From Pelargonium cotyledonis (taxonomy: Eukaryota > Streptophyta > Magnoliopsida > Geraniales > Geraniaceae): DNA of 23,216 bases. Under the pieces are notes generated by a model. The model was not told the origin of the DNA, searched no databases, and was given only the letters and a program-made list of their open reading frames with translations. The stretch spans positions 1-23,216 of the forward strand of contig JAYMTA010000903.1 of assembly GCA_036897625.1 (NCBI GenBank), written 5' to 3'. A program made the translations under genes and the position numbers. Below are positions 1-7,639 of the stretch, one piece after another. Position 1 is the stretch's first letter; every line of letters starts with the position of its first letter.

Positions 1-54
1 TGACTCGTATGATAGAACCGCCTTCTCACGTGCGTCTCCGGATGGATAATATGG

Positions 55-1087
55 TCACGGACATTTAGGACGTGACAGTAGGCTCAAATCTTTCTTTACC
101 AATCCCTTGGACATGGTTTAATTCGCTTCTCCAAGGAACAAAAAAGAAGCCTTGGATTTTTCACTAAATATTTTGAAGGCCAGCCCATTTTCTCCACAAG
201 GAAGTCCATGGTACTCGAAATCTTTTTGTCGGAGATAGCCATACATACTGGTTGAGATCTGAATACTTCATACACCTCTTCTTTGCACCAACCATACCTC
301 CCGAAAAGCTTAAATTTAGAAGCCCATTTCAACTTGGTCATCCTGAAAACCAATGGGATTGCAAGGACAAATACAAACTTGGAATGGTCGAACCCTATAT
401 TTTTAATATCCTCAACAACCTTAGCAAATATAGTATTTGAACTAAACAGCGTATATGGGTAGATGCATACCAAATAAGAGATTGAAGACTGAGGAATTCC
501 AAGTTCCCTCAAAAGTGCTATGTTGGAAGCAAAATGGGTATCCATATTTGATAAGGGAAAATAAGAAGCCTGCTTCAATACTTCAATTATTTGCTTGTCA
601 TCAAGCTGAGCCACACGCTTGAGGACATCAAAACAAGGAATGAGTGTAGCCTCTAAGCTCATTGTCAAAAGATGTGGGTTTTTAGAGACAGTGTCAATGA
701 GGTAGGTAAGTGGCTGAAATTGCTTTGGATCTGAAAAGCTCCAATTTCGGCACAATTGTTTTCTGGGCATTGTAGATTAGGAATTCTGGGCGTTTCCTGA
801 TCATTTTGGAAATCTGGGTTTGGCTGAAACCATGATCTTTTAAACAATTAAGGACTGAATTGGGAGTGTCTGGAGAATGGAACTTTACTCGCTTGGAGGC
901 AGAATTAAGCAGCAGATTTTGGACACAACCCGCATAAGTTTATGAGGTAAGAGACAACGAAAGAGTTCGAACCTTTTACCGACGATGGCTTTGTCGCGAA
1001 GCTTCTGATGATGGTGTTGGAGGAGAGCGAGACCGGCAAAGCATTGAGACTCTGCTTCCGAACCGTTGCACGCAAAAAAGCAAGCAT
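55..1087 (-). pseudogene. mTERF-family pseudogene (three frameshifts)
   Basis: This is the remains of a plant mTERF gene, normally a single-exon gene for a mitochondrial or plastid helical-repeat nucleic-acid-binding protein. The start (ATG at 1087-1085) opens a basic, Ser/Arg-rich presequence typical of organelle targeting, followed by SYLINLCGL, a family hallmark. The frame then breaks near 905-912, producing TAA at 905-907. It resumes in a second frame (SASKRVKFHSPDTPNSVL, then KDHGF, then RPEFL) and breaks again near 706-725, where that frame hits TGA at 694-696. It continues in a third frame with clear mTERF repeats (KNPHLLTMSLEATLIP, LRELGIPQSS, FLVEKMGWPSKYLVKNP, SLEKRI). A third shift near 108-120 ends that frame at 96, while SKGLVKKDLSLL, the usual family C-terminus, sits in another frame down to TGA at 55-57. 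No splice sites plausibly repair these breaks. Three lesions in about 1 kb suggest a pseudogene rather than isolated sequencing errors. The family is certain; the inactive status is likely. Confidence 0.85.
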
Positions 1088-1424
1088 TTTTCAGTCACAG
1101 CCGAACCTGTGAGAAAAGTTTTGAACCCTAGATTTGGTTGTGGATTGGGGATAATGAAAATTTTACATTAAATTGGGGGTGTTTTGGGTATAATCAGAAG
1201 TGTTAACTGTCACATGATTGGGCAGTTTATAGACTCTTTTTTGTGTCAATCCCGGATTTATAGCCGTTATATATGCTGACGCCAGCTTATTCAAAAAAAT
1301 CCGACCGTTGGGGGAAAATCCAGCCAAATTGATTCTTTCTTCTTCCTTCTCTGTCACATCATCTTCAATCCCATTACGCTCTTTCTCTGCAACAGAGAGA
1401 CTCTGTTTTCAACGCAACGGAAAC
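1088..1424. promoter_or_regulatory. Head-to-head intergenic region (mTERF relic / RING gene)
   Basis: About 340 bp separate the two divergent start codons. A TATA-like run (TATATAT, about 1268-1274) lies about 150 bp before the RING start codon and fits a plus-strand core promoter, leaving a pyrimidine-rich 5' leader (about 1330-1390). No equally clear TATA element was seen toward the mTERF relic. No conserved coding is seen here. Promoter use is inferred. Confidence 0.4.
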
Positions 1425-3117
1425 ATGGTCAGCCAGGAAGCGAAACTGACTCCACAGAACCCAAAACGCCCTTCCAAGCAGCAATTGGTTTCGAACCCAG
1501 TTCAAGATGGCCAATCTGATCAGGAACTCATGTTCAGTCCCAGATTCAAATCTGTGGTGGCCATGGCCGGTTGGGACGAAGAGGCACTTCTGGTCGCGAG
1601 CCTCGTCGTCGAGGACACGCCCGATCGAGAGTCCAAGCACAAAAAACGCTGCGATTTGCACGTCAAGAGTCCACTACCAAGTTCAAGAATGTACCGACGC
1701 AATTACCAGTTGCTCTAAACTCTGTTTGGTTCCTACAAAATTTATAGGAGAAGAAAAAGTTGAATCTTTATCAGGAGATGTCCCGGTTGCTTCTTTTGAG
1801 GATCTTGAATTAACTGTTTTTAATTTTTCTTTCAGGAAACGGAGGGCTGAGAGGAGGAGCCTAGTTTCAGCTCCTGTTGTGGTTCTTGACCTTGATGAAG
1901 AAGAAACTATGGACCAAGGTATTGGTCCCTTTTGTGACCTTTTGGTTGATTTGGAGGAATTGAGTTTTCATGGGGGGTTTATTTTCTTCATCCTCTGTTT
2001 GGTCTCTGAGAAAGCTGAAATGGGAAAAAAAGTAATGTTTTTTTAATGTTATTTAGCAAAAGTGTGTGAAGAGAAGGTAAAAGAGCCAGAGATAGTTTTG
2101 AAGGATGATAAGAAAATTAGAGCAGAAAGAGATGAGTTAGGTGATCAGAGCTCTGGTGTTTCTAGTTCTAGCTCGAATTCGGTTCTTCCTTGCATGGACA
2201 AACTTAAGGAAGAGCTTTCATGCGCGGTAAGAATCTGCTAATTGGTTTAATTTTGTCAGTTTTTGGCTCTAATCAAATTGAACAAAACTAGGTTTCTTTT
2301 GTTTCTGAGTTTGGTCTGATGTAATTGGCAGATTTGTTTGGAGATTTGCTATGAACCTAGCACAACACCTTGTGGACACAGGTAAACTAAAGAACAGCTC
2401 AAAATGTCTTAGAAGTTCACTTTTTGCATGCCCAATTAGTTATGTAACTTGTTGGTAAAATTCTTGATAGTTTTGGTCTTTAATTGTAGTTTCTGCAAGA
2501 AATGTTTGCGATCTGCAGCCGACAAATGTGGGAAGAGATGTCCAAAGTGTAGACAGCTGATAAGGTAACATGATGTTTCTGATAATTAGCCACAATGATG
2601 GGTTTTTTCTTTTTTTCTTTTGTCAATTTGAGGAGGTTAATTTATTTCATCTACTTGTTTGATTGGATTTTTCAGCAATGGAAGATCTTGCACTATAAAT
2701 ACTGTTCTTTGGAACACAATTCAGCTACTATTTCCACAAGAAATTGAAGCGAGGAAGAACGCAACCACATCAAATAGCCGAGAATATGAGCATCAAAGTC
2801 CAGAAAGTGCATTTCGTAGTAATGTGCCAAATCAAAGTTTCCGGCCATATAGGGTATCAAGTAGAGTGACACCAACAAGAAGAAACGCTGCAAGAGTGAT
2901 ACGAAGCAGTGAAGAAAGTGTTAGAAGGAGAAGAAGAGGGGTTCCGAGTCAAGATGAGGATGCTGCATTAGCTCTAAGGCTGCAAAGAGAAGAGTTCATG
3001 GAGGTTTTTCGGGGAAACAACGAGCAAGCTACGAGCTCCACTTCAGTAGCCAGAGCTAACTTGAGAGCTATGGCATCCAGAGCTATGAACCTTCGTGTTA
3101 GAGGCCGGCCCTTGTAG
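1425..3117 (+). CDS. RING-HC (C3HC4) zinc-finger protein, probable E3 ubiquitin ligase
   Basis: Six exons join in frame: 1425-1690, 1836-1918, 2057-2226, 2332-2381, 2490-2564 and 2676-3117, with GT-AG borders throughout, giving 361 residues plus stop. The ATG at 1425 is chosen because the N-terminal region runs straight into the motif AGWDEEALLVASLVVEDTP (about residues 47-65). An acidic stretch VVVLDLDEEE follows, then a Ser-rich linker (about 148-159). The RING finger has all eight ligands: C172, C175, C187, H189, C192, C195, C207 and C210. After it come the block SCTINTVLWNTIQLLFPQE, a basic region (about 270-305, ending in an Arg run) and an acidic-Ala helix DEDAALALRLQREEF (about 308-322) that resembles a ubiquitin-interacting helix. 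RING-HC proteins generally recruit E2 enzymes; the substrate is unknown. The gene looks intact. The homology call is strong; E3 activity is inferred from the finger. Confidence 0.9.
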
Positions 3118-3523
3118 TATGCCCAAGTCTTTCCCCTTTAATGGTTCTGTTATTTCAATTAGTCTGATATATTCAACATTCGTTCTTGTGGATGGTGACA
3201 ATTTGTCACTGCGAAGACATATCTTAGGGCAATTTGAGCTTTCTCCCAAGTTGTAAAATTTGTCACACATTATAGACTTATAGTGGTGAAATCATGTTCA
3301 ATTCAGTGTATTTTACATGGTCTACATGTTAGTTAATATAATGATATTGAGTTACACATTATAGACTTCTTTGAATCTGCATTTCACAATCACAGGTCAT
3401 GCATGACACAATTATCTTGGTGGGCTGCATAAAAATAATCTAAGGTCAGTTGACTGTAAATAGTCTATGTCAGCCCCAGATATAAAGAAACAGCAGCTAG
3501 TCATTTTATGTGTACTTTTGCTA
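3043..3523 (+). repeat. Duplicated segment, copy 1 (RING gene 3' end plus promoter of array gene 1)
   Basis: The last coding bases and 3' UTR of the RING gene, and the DNA running to the first array gene, recur at about 4698-5206. Shared landmarks include ATGAACCTTCGTGTTAGAGG, GTTGTAAAATTTG, the palindromic CACAGGTCATGCATGACA and GGGCTGCATAAA. Copy 1 holds the functional RING stop codon (3115-3117). It also holds the likely promoter of array gene 1, with an RY-like CATGCATG at 3398-3405 and a TATA-like CATAAAAATA near 3428. Confidence 0.85.
3398..3405 (+). promoter_or_regulatory. RY-like CATGCATG element upstream of array gene 1
   Basis: The palindrome CATGCATG lies 126 bp before the start codon and is preserved in the duplicate promoter (5076-5083). 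This matches the RY motif known to bind plant B3-domain factors. Function here is inferred only from the motif and its retention. Confidence 0.4.
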
Positions 3524-3757
3524 ATGGCCACTAGAAAGTCATTGTTTGCTTTAATTTGCTGCTTGATCTTCTCAATGTTGGTGACCATGGTTATGTCTGA
3601 GAGATCTATCTGGTCACTCACACTGGCCCCATCTCCTACCATCAGCACTGGAGATGGTGACTCTGCTGCTCCCATCTTCTCCCCTCAAATGCTTGCCACA
3701 CTGTTGTTTGCTTCCTTGGCTTTCATATTACCTCTCTTCCTTCATTCCCTTTACTAG
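3524..3757 (+). CDS. Array gene 1: secreted GPI-anchored arabinogalactan-peptide-like protein
   Basis: A single-exon gene of 77 residues. The ATG at 3524 (MATRK) is preferred over an in-frame ATG at 3467 because the paralogues all start at MA[TV] and the upstream ATG is absent from the duplicate. Residues 1-24 form a signal peptide (hydrophobic core LFALICCLIFSMLVTMVM). The mature part is about 22 residues: an aromatic SIW, then LTLAPSPTI, then the acidic GDGDSAA. The tail FSPQMLATLLFASLAFILPL is a typical GPI-attachment signal, with the likely omega site among the small residues near S-A-A. The single Ala-Pro-Ser-Pro block is a minimal hydroxyproline glycosylation motif, so the mature product could be a short arabinogalactan peptide at the plasma membrane and wall. 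The downstream AATGAA near 3948 aligns with an AATAAA signal in gene 2. Gene existence is strong; glycosylation is inferred. Confidence 0.8.
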   Translation: MATRKSLFALICCLIFSMLVTMVMSERSIWSLTLAPSPTISTGDGDSAAPIFSPQMLATLLFASLAFILPLFLHSLY

Positions 3758-4427
3758 TTATGCTCAGAAATGTGAATATGGGTCTTTACTGTGATCTTAT
3801 GTTCTTTCAAGTTTTCATGTTTGCTATATAAAATGATGTATGTGTATGATTTAGATTATGTTTTTCTTTTGGTTTCTAGCCAATATGTGTTTTTGTTTTC
3901 CACTATGGTGTACTGAGATAGTTTTAGTTTTTACTTGTCATATTGGAATGAAATATAAGTATGATTACAATGGTGCAAGAGGAATCCTATATTGGATAGT
4001 AGTGTAAATGAAGTGTTGAAATCTACTTTATCCCACTAGGAGAGAATTGAAGAGAACTAGCACTTTTGTATCATAAGCTGAAAAAGTTTGAACTCTTTTT
4101 TCAGAAAGATACATATTTCAAGCCTCAACCAGTTGGCTTTCAATCAATCCTTCCATTGAGGAACTGATAATCATAACTTTAGTGCTCTTGAAGCAAGGGC
4201 GAGCACAATTATCTTCAGTCTTGAGTTCTTGACAATTTTACATTAACAAGGACAAGCAAAAATAATTGCAGTATGTAGAGGAGTCGATAAGTGCAGAACT
4301 GAAACTATTTTTGTAATTCGTAACAATGAATTTTGGTATAGGATGATTTGATGAATTTTATATTTAAAAATCCTGAAATATGAATATTTATTAGCTTGAA
4401 ATTTTTTATTCTAGTAAGAATAACAAA
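3758..4427. other. Intergenic, no gene seen
   Basis: This holds the 3' UTR of array gene 1 (to about 3950) followed by AT-rich DNA. I see no coding similarity, RNA gene or transposon ends. Confidence 0.6.
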
Positions 4428-4620
4428 ATGATAGTCAAAAGTTTAAATTTCAAGGCTGAAATTAATTTTAAATGTTATCTTTATGCTGAAAATGAAGTCT
4501 TGAATGGGAACACCAATCTGTCTGATAATAAGTTTTGACTTCTTCCTCAATATTCTATATCCTATGCATTATGCAGGAAATTGCAATATTGTTCATATAA
4601 TTGATCAAACAAACAAAATT
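4428..4620 (+). repeat. Inter-gene block, copy 1
   Basis: This non-coding block recurs at about 5723-5928 and 6972-7182. Shared words include ATAGTCAAA, AAATGTTATC, GCTGAAAATG, CTTGAATGGGA, AATCTGTCTGATAATAAG and GATCAAACAAACAAAA. Each copy lies downstream of one array gene and upstream of the next, so it marks the unit of tandem duplication. Confidence 0.8.
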
Positions 4621-4697
4621 ATTATTCATGTAGACATCTTGCTTGTCATTTTCCTAATGCCATGTGAAACACAAAAACATACTGGCCATATCTAACC

Positions 4698-5206
4698 TTC
4701 ACTTCAGTAACTCGAGAGCTATGAACCTTCGTGTTAGAGGCCAGGCCATATAGGATGTCCGAGTCTTTCCCCTTTCATGGTTATGTTTTGTCTGTTAGTC
4801 TTTGTCTGATATGTTTTACATTCTTCATGTGGATGGTGAATTCGTAGCATCTGAGACATAATGTTGGGGCAAATGCATGTGAGTTTTTTTCCCCAGTTGT
4901 AAAATTTGGCACAAAGTATAGTGGCAAAAGCATGTTCATGTCAGCGTATTTTCATGATCAACATGTTAGAGTTAATATGAAAATGTTACATATTGCTGAG
5001 CAATCAGTTGTGTTACTTCTTGTGCCATGTGAACACTTGTATGAATCTGCAATATTTTCATAATCAATCACAGGTCATGCATGACATATATGTCTTGGGC
5101 TGCATAAATATAATCCAAGGTCAGTTGACTGACTGTATATAGTCTCTATCAGCTTTAGATATAAAGAAACTGCAGCTAGTCATTTAATGTACCACTCCTC
5201 TTGTTA
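4698..5206 (+). repeat. Duplicated segment, copy 2 (RING 3'-end fossil plus promoter of array gene 2)
   Basis: This is a direct copy of 3043-3523. It starts inside what was the last RING exon: TTCAGTAACTCGAGAGC, then a readable SRAMNLRVRG followed by a changed ending (QAI and stop TAG) at about 4721-4752. An internal stretch of the exon (near the copy 1 bases GCTAACTTGAGAGCTATGGC) is missing. The rest is 3' UTR-derived DNA leading into a promoter with CATGCATG (5076-5083) and TATA-like CATAAATATA (about 5103). A second TATA-like TATATAG lies near 5136. The RING fragment is a non-functional passenger. Confidence 0.85.
5076..5083 (+). promoter_or_regulatory. RY-like CATGCATG element upstream of array gene 2
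   Basis: This is the same palindrome and flanks (CACAGGTCATGCATGACA) as upstream of gene 1, 131 bp before this start codon. The surrounding promoter is more diverged than the motif itself. B3-factor binding is inferred. Confidence 0.4.
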
Positions 5207-5440
5207 ATGGCAACTGAAAAGCCATTGTTTGTCATAATTTGCTGCATGATCTTCTCAATGTTGGTAGCCATGGTTATGTCTGACTCTTCTTGGGGACTCA
5301 CACTGGCTCCATCTCCTACCATCAGCAATGGAGATGGCGGCCCTGGCGCTGCCATCTTCCCTCCTCGAATGCTCGCCACAGCATTGTTTGCTTCCTTGGC
5401 TTTCTTGTTACCTTTATACCTTCATTCCTTTCAGTACTAG
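5207..5440 (+). CDS. Array gene 2: secreted GPI-anchored arabinogalactan-peptide-like protein
   Basis: A single-exon gene of 77 residues and the closest paralogue of gene 1. The ATG at 5207 (MATEK) matches the start of gene 1. The signal peptide spans about 1-25 (LFVIICCMIFSMLVAMVMS). The mature core carries SSWGLTLAPSPTI followed by the Gly-rich NGDGGPGAA. The GPI tail is FPPRMLATALFASLAFLLPL. The Trp, LTLAPSP and GDG elements are kept from gene 1, while the residues just before the anchor site have changed. A canonical AATAAA lies at 5574-5579, about 134 bases after the stop codon. The intact frame in a diverged duplicate suggests it has been maintained. A role as a short arabinogalactan peptide is inferred. 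Confidence 0.8.
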   Translation: MATEKPLFVIICCMIFSMLVAMVMSDSSWGLTLAPSPTISNGDGGPGAAIFPPRMLATALFASLAFLLPLYLHSFQY

Positions 5441-5722
5441 TTATGATCAGAGCTGTGAATTTGGATTTTGTTGTGCTAATCATGTGGTTTCAATAATACA
5501 AAATGTTGAAGAGCTGGAGCATCTACTAGTTGTGTACTGATATAGTTTTTAGTTTAAACTCTTACAACATTGGAATAAAAAAATAGTTTGATATTTGTTT
5601 CCCATACCTTTTGTATGTTTAGAATGGTGCTTTCAAAAATATGGAACTCTTGTAGTGAAACAGATGAAATGGAAGAGGACTTGCCATTTGGTGTATCATA
5701 AGCTGATTAATTTATAAATGAA
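5441..5722. other. Intergenic, 3' region of array gene 2
   Basis: This contains the 3' UTR and the AATAAA at 5574-5579. Nothing else is recognised. Confidence 0.5.
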
Positions 5723-5928
5723 ATGGTCAAAGATTTGATCTAAGTAAATAAAAATAGATAGTCAAATTTTTGAACACTTAAATTAGTTGTAAATGTTATC
5801 ATTAAGCTGAAAATGCTGCCTTGAATGGGACTACTAATCTGTCTGATAATGAGACAATATTTCTTTATCAGATGCATTATGAAGGAAATAGCAACATCCT
5901 CCTTGTAATCGACTGAGCAAACAAAATA
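5723..5928 (+). repeat. Inter-gene block, copy 2
   Basis: A diverged copy of the block at 4428-4620. It retains AGTCAAA, GTAAATGTTATC, GCTGAAAATG, CTTGAATGGGACTA, AATCTGTCTGATAATGAG, GATGCATTATG and GAGCAAACAAAATA. The repeat ends just before a MITE insertion. Confidence 0.8.
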
Positions 5929-5936
5929 AAATGTTT

Positions 5937-6134
5937 CTTCCGTCCCAAATGAGTGTTTTTTTCATTTGTTAAGAAACTTAGCTATGCATGAATTGCCAAT
6001 AATATTCTTATAATAAGTAAGTTAATATCCTTGATCTTTTACACCACATGTTTATGGGGTTACAAGTGTAAATTTACTACATTAGCTAAATTTTCTCGAA
6101 ATAGAATTAGTGACACTCATTTTGAGATGCATTC
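5937..6134 (+). mobile_element. Stowaway-like MITE (Tc1/mariner type)
   Basis: A non-coding element of about 198 bp. The left end CTTCCGTCCCAAATGAGTGT matches the plant Stowaway terminal style (CTCCGTCCCAAAATGAGTG). The right end ACACTCATTTTGAGATGCAT is its degenerate inverse. The interior (GTTAAGAAACTTAGCTATGC, then ATGAATTGCCAATAATATTC) matches, in reverse orientation, the element at 17604-17815. There is no transposase frame. The exact boundaries and TA target duplication are uncertain because the ends have decayed. Confidence 0.7.
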
Positions 6135-6424
6135 ACGAGAGAAAATAGAATCAAGATTTGTTGGAAATAGGTTTTGAATTACATTTATACGATATTGAAT
6201 CAATTGAGTTTTGGGTTTGATTTTGTTTTTGAAACACCAATAACAAATTGAAAAGAACAACAAGAACAATTAGGGTAAAATGGATATTGTGGAAAGTTTA
6301 TATTAAAAACAAGACATATCTAAACAAATCTCATATATTATGAGATTCTAAATGTCTCAACATGTCTCTAAGTCTATAACATGAGCACCACTGATCAACT
6401 CATATCCAAGAAATATACCAATGG
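6135..6424. other. Intergenic, no gene seen
   Basis: AT-rich DNA with no recognised coding or repeat signature, lying between the MITE and the promoter of array gene 3. Confidence 0.5.
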
Positions 6425-6580
6425 CTGATTGCTAACTACCAAGCACCAACCACCCCATGATCTCTCCATAACCCAAAGCTATCTTTGTCTATATAAAAAG
6501 GAACTAATGTCTCAAAGTCTTCAACAGAAAAAGCAGCAAATTTGATCTATCCAATAATAATCTTGTCTCAACTCTCAGAA
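6425..6580 (+). promoter_or_regulatory. Promoter and 5' leader of array gene 3 (shared with gene 5)
   Basis: A strong TATA box CTATATAAAA (6489-6498) sits about 90 bp before the ATG. The segment from GCTGATTGCTAAC through GCTATCTTTGTCTATATAA, AGTCTTCAA and TTGATCTATC to CTCAGAAATGGCA is clearly homologous to about 8325-8483 before gene 5. It is unlike the promoters of genes 1, 2 and 4. The two promoters are therefore related by duplication and the genes are probably co-regulated. Confidence 0.75.
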
Positions 6581-6784
6581 ATGGCAGTAACCAGAAGACC
6601 ATTGATTCTTTTTGCCTTGATCTTCAACATGTTGGTAGCAGTGGCAATGGGTTATGATTCTTATGGATATGGAGGAAATGATAACTACTCTGCTGCATCA
6701 AACTTTGCTCCTCATTTGTTAGCCTCAGCATTATTTGCTTCCTTGGCTTTCTTTGTGCCCTTTGGCCTCTCTTTCCTGCATTAG
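6581..6784 (+). CDS. Array gene 3: GPI-anchored peptide with a Gly/Tyr/Asn-rich core
   Basis: A single-exon gene of 67 residues; the ATG at 6581 aligns with the other paralogues. The signal peptide is about 1-24 (LILFALIFNMLVAVAMG). The tail NFAPHLLASALFASLAFFVP is a strong GPI signal nearly matching those of genes 1, 2 and 5. Between them lie only about 16 residues, YDSYGYGGNDNYSAAS. This core has no proline before the anchor site and so no arabinogalactan attachment motif. It does carry an N-glycosylation sequon (N35-Y36-S37) and four tyrosines. The frame is open and the promoter retained, so it looks like a working gene whose mature product differs in kind from its neighbours. Naming it an arabinogalactan peptide would be wrong on sequence grounds; its function is unknown. 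Confidence 0.75.
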   Translation: MAVTRRPLILFALIFNMLVAVAMGYDSYGYGGNDNYSAASNFAPHLLASALFASLAFFVPFGLSFLH

Positions 6785-6971
6785 TTTCTTTTTAGGTCTC
6801 TGAATGTTTTTCATTTGGTATGTTTGTGATGTTTGTATCTGTATTTTCTTGTTCAGAATTGTTATCACAATATTGATTTCTTAATAATGAATTTGGGTAA
6901 TTTGTGTTGTCAAGAATGATTTCATCATCTCATTTTAGTCAAGAGATATGACACATAGATGATTGATTATT
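6785..6971. other. 3' region of array gene 3
   Basis: The likely 3' UTR, with a polyadenylation-like AATAATGAAT near 6883. No other feature is seen. Confidence 0.4.
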
Positions 6972-7182
6972 AGCTTCAAAGATTTGACTCAAGCTTTAAA
7001 AAATATGACAGTCAAAACTTTGAACACTTCAATTTCTTGTAAATGTTATCCTTTTGCTGAATTACGCAGCTTGGGGTGGAAAGACTAATCTGTCTGATAA
7101 TGAGTGTTGATTAAATCTTCAAGTTTTGACTTCTTCTGAAATCGCAATCTTGTTCTTGTAATTGATCAAACAAACAAAACAA
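6972..7182 (+). repeat. Inter-gene block, copy 3
   Basis: The third copy of the block at 4428-4620 and 5723-5928. It retains GATTTGACTC, CAGTCAAAACTTTGAACACT, GTAAATGTTATCC, CTAATCTGTCTGATAATGAG, GTTTTGACTTCTTC and GATCAAACAAACAAAAC. It sits immediately before the promoter of array gene 4. Confidence 0.8.
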
Positions 7183-7262
7183 AAATTGATTTGGGTCCCC
7201 AGCTGACTAAATCATCATTCTCAGTTGGTTTGTGAGAATAGACAGTTTTCCATATTCCCACT

Positions 7263-7272
7263 CTATATAAAG
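7263..7272 (+). promoter_or_regulatory. TATA box of array gene 4
   Basis: CTATATAAAG lies about 50 bp upstream of the gene 4 ATG. The surrounding promoter resembles neither the gene 1/2 type nor the gene 3/5 type, so this gene may be expressed differently. Confidence 0.6.
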
Positions 7273-7312
7273 TCTTGGTTCAATCTCTTTGTTTCTATGT
7301 CTAATCCTAGAA

Positions 7313-7531
7313 ATGGCTACTGCAAAAAGATTGTTTTCATGTGCCTTAATGGTCATGATTCTCCAAGTGCTTGTGGTTATGGTCATGTGTGAACCCAGCT
7401 GGACTCTCACTCTGGCTCCATCTCCTTCTATTACAGGCTCAGGAGATGGTGAGTCTGGTGCTGCAAGCTTCTTCCCCAAATTGTTCACCACAGCATTATG
7501 TGCTTCTTTGGCCTTGTTGATGACAGTGTAA
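7313..7531 (+). CDS. Array gene 4: secreted GPI-anchored arabinogalactan-peptide-like protein
   Basis: A single-exon gene of 72 residues (ATG at 7313, MATAKR). The signal peptide is about 1-25 (ALMVMILQVLVVMVMC). The core reads EPSWTLTLAPSPSI, then the acidic/Gly GSGDGESGAAS, sharing Trp, LTLAPSP and GDG with genes 1 and 2. The tail FFPKLFTTALCASLALLMTV is shorter than in the paralogues, ending about seven residues early, but is still hydrophobic enough for a GPI signal. A clean AATAAA at 7612-7617 lies about 80 bases after the stop codon. Its core type belongs with genes 1 and 2 although it sits between genes 3 and 5, so the array alternates types. Its role is inferred as for genes 1 and 2. 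Confidence 0.8.
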   Translation: MATAKRLFSCALMVMILQVLVVMVMCEPSWTLTLAPSPSITGSGDGESGAASFFPKLFTTALCASLALLMTV

Positions 7532-7639
7532 CTCTTCATCTTTTGCTGGTTATGCAGATTATATGTATGTCATTTGCTTATGATGTGTTATAGTACATAC
7601 AATGCTATTTGAATAAAAGTTTAAGATTTTAGGTTGGAA

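Noticed and set aside
1507..2046. Long plus-strand frame across 1507-2046 as a separate gene
   Set aside because: It runs through exon 1 in the wrong frame and through introns 1 and 2 of the RING gene; only the KRRAERR...DEEE part is genuine, as exon 2.
3467..3523. Upstream in-frame ATG extending array gene 1 by 19 residues
   Set aside because: The duplicate at gene 2 lacks this ATG, and all paralogues start at MA[TV] directly before the signal peptide.
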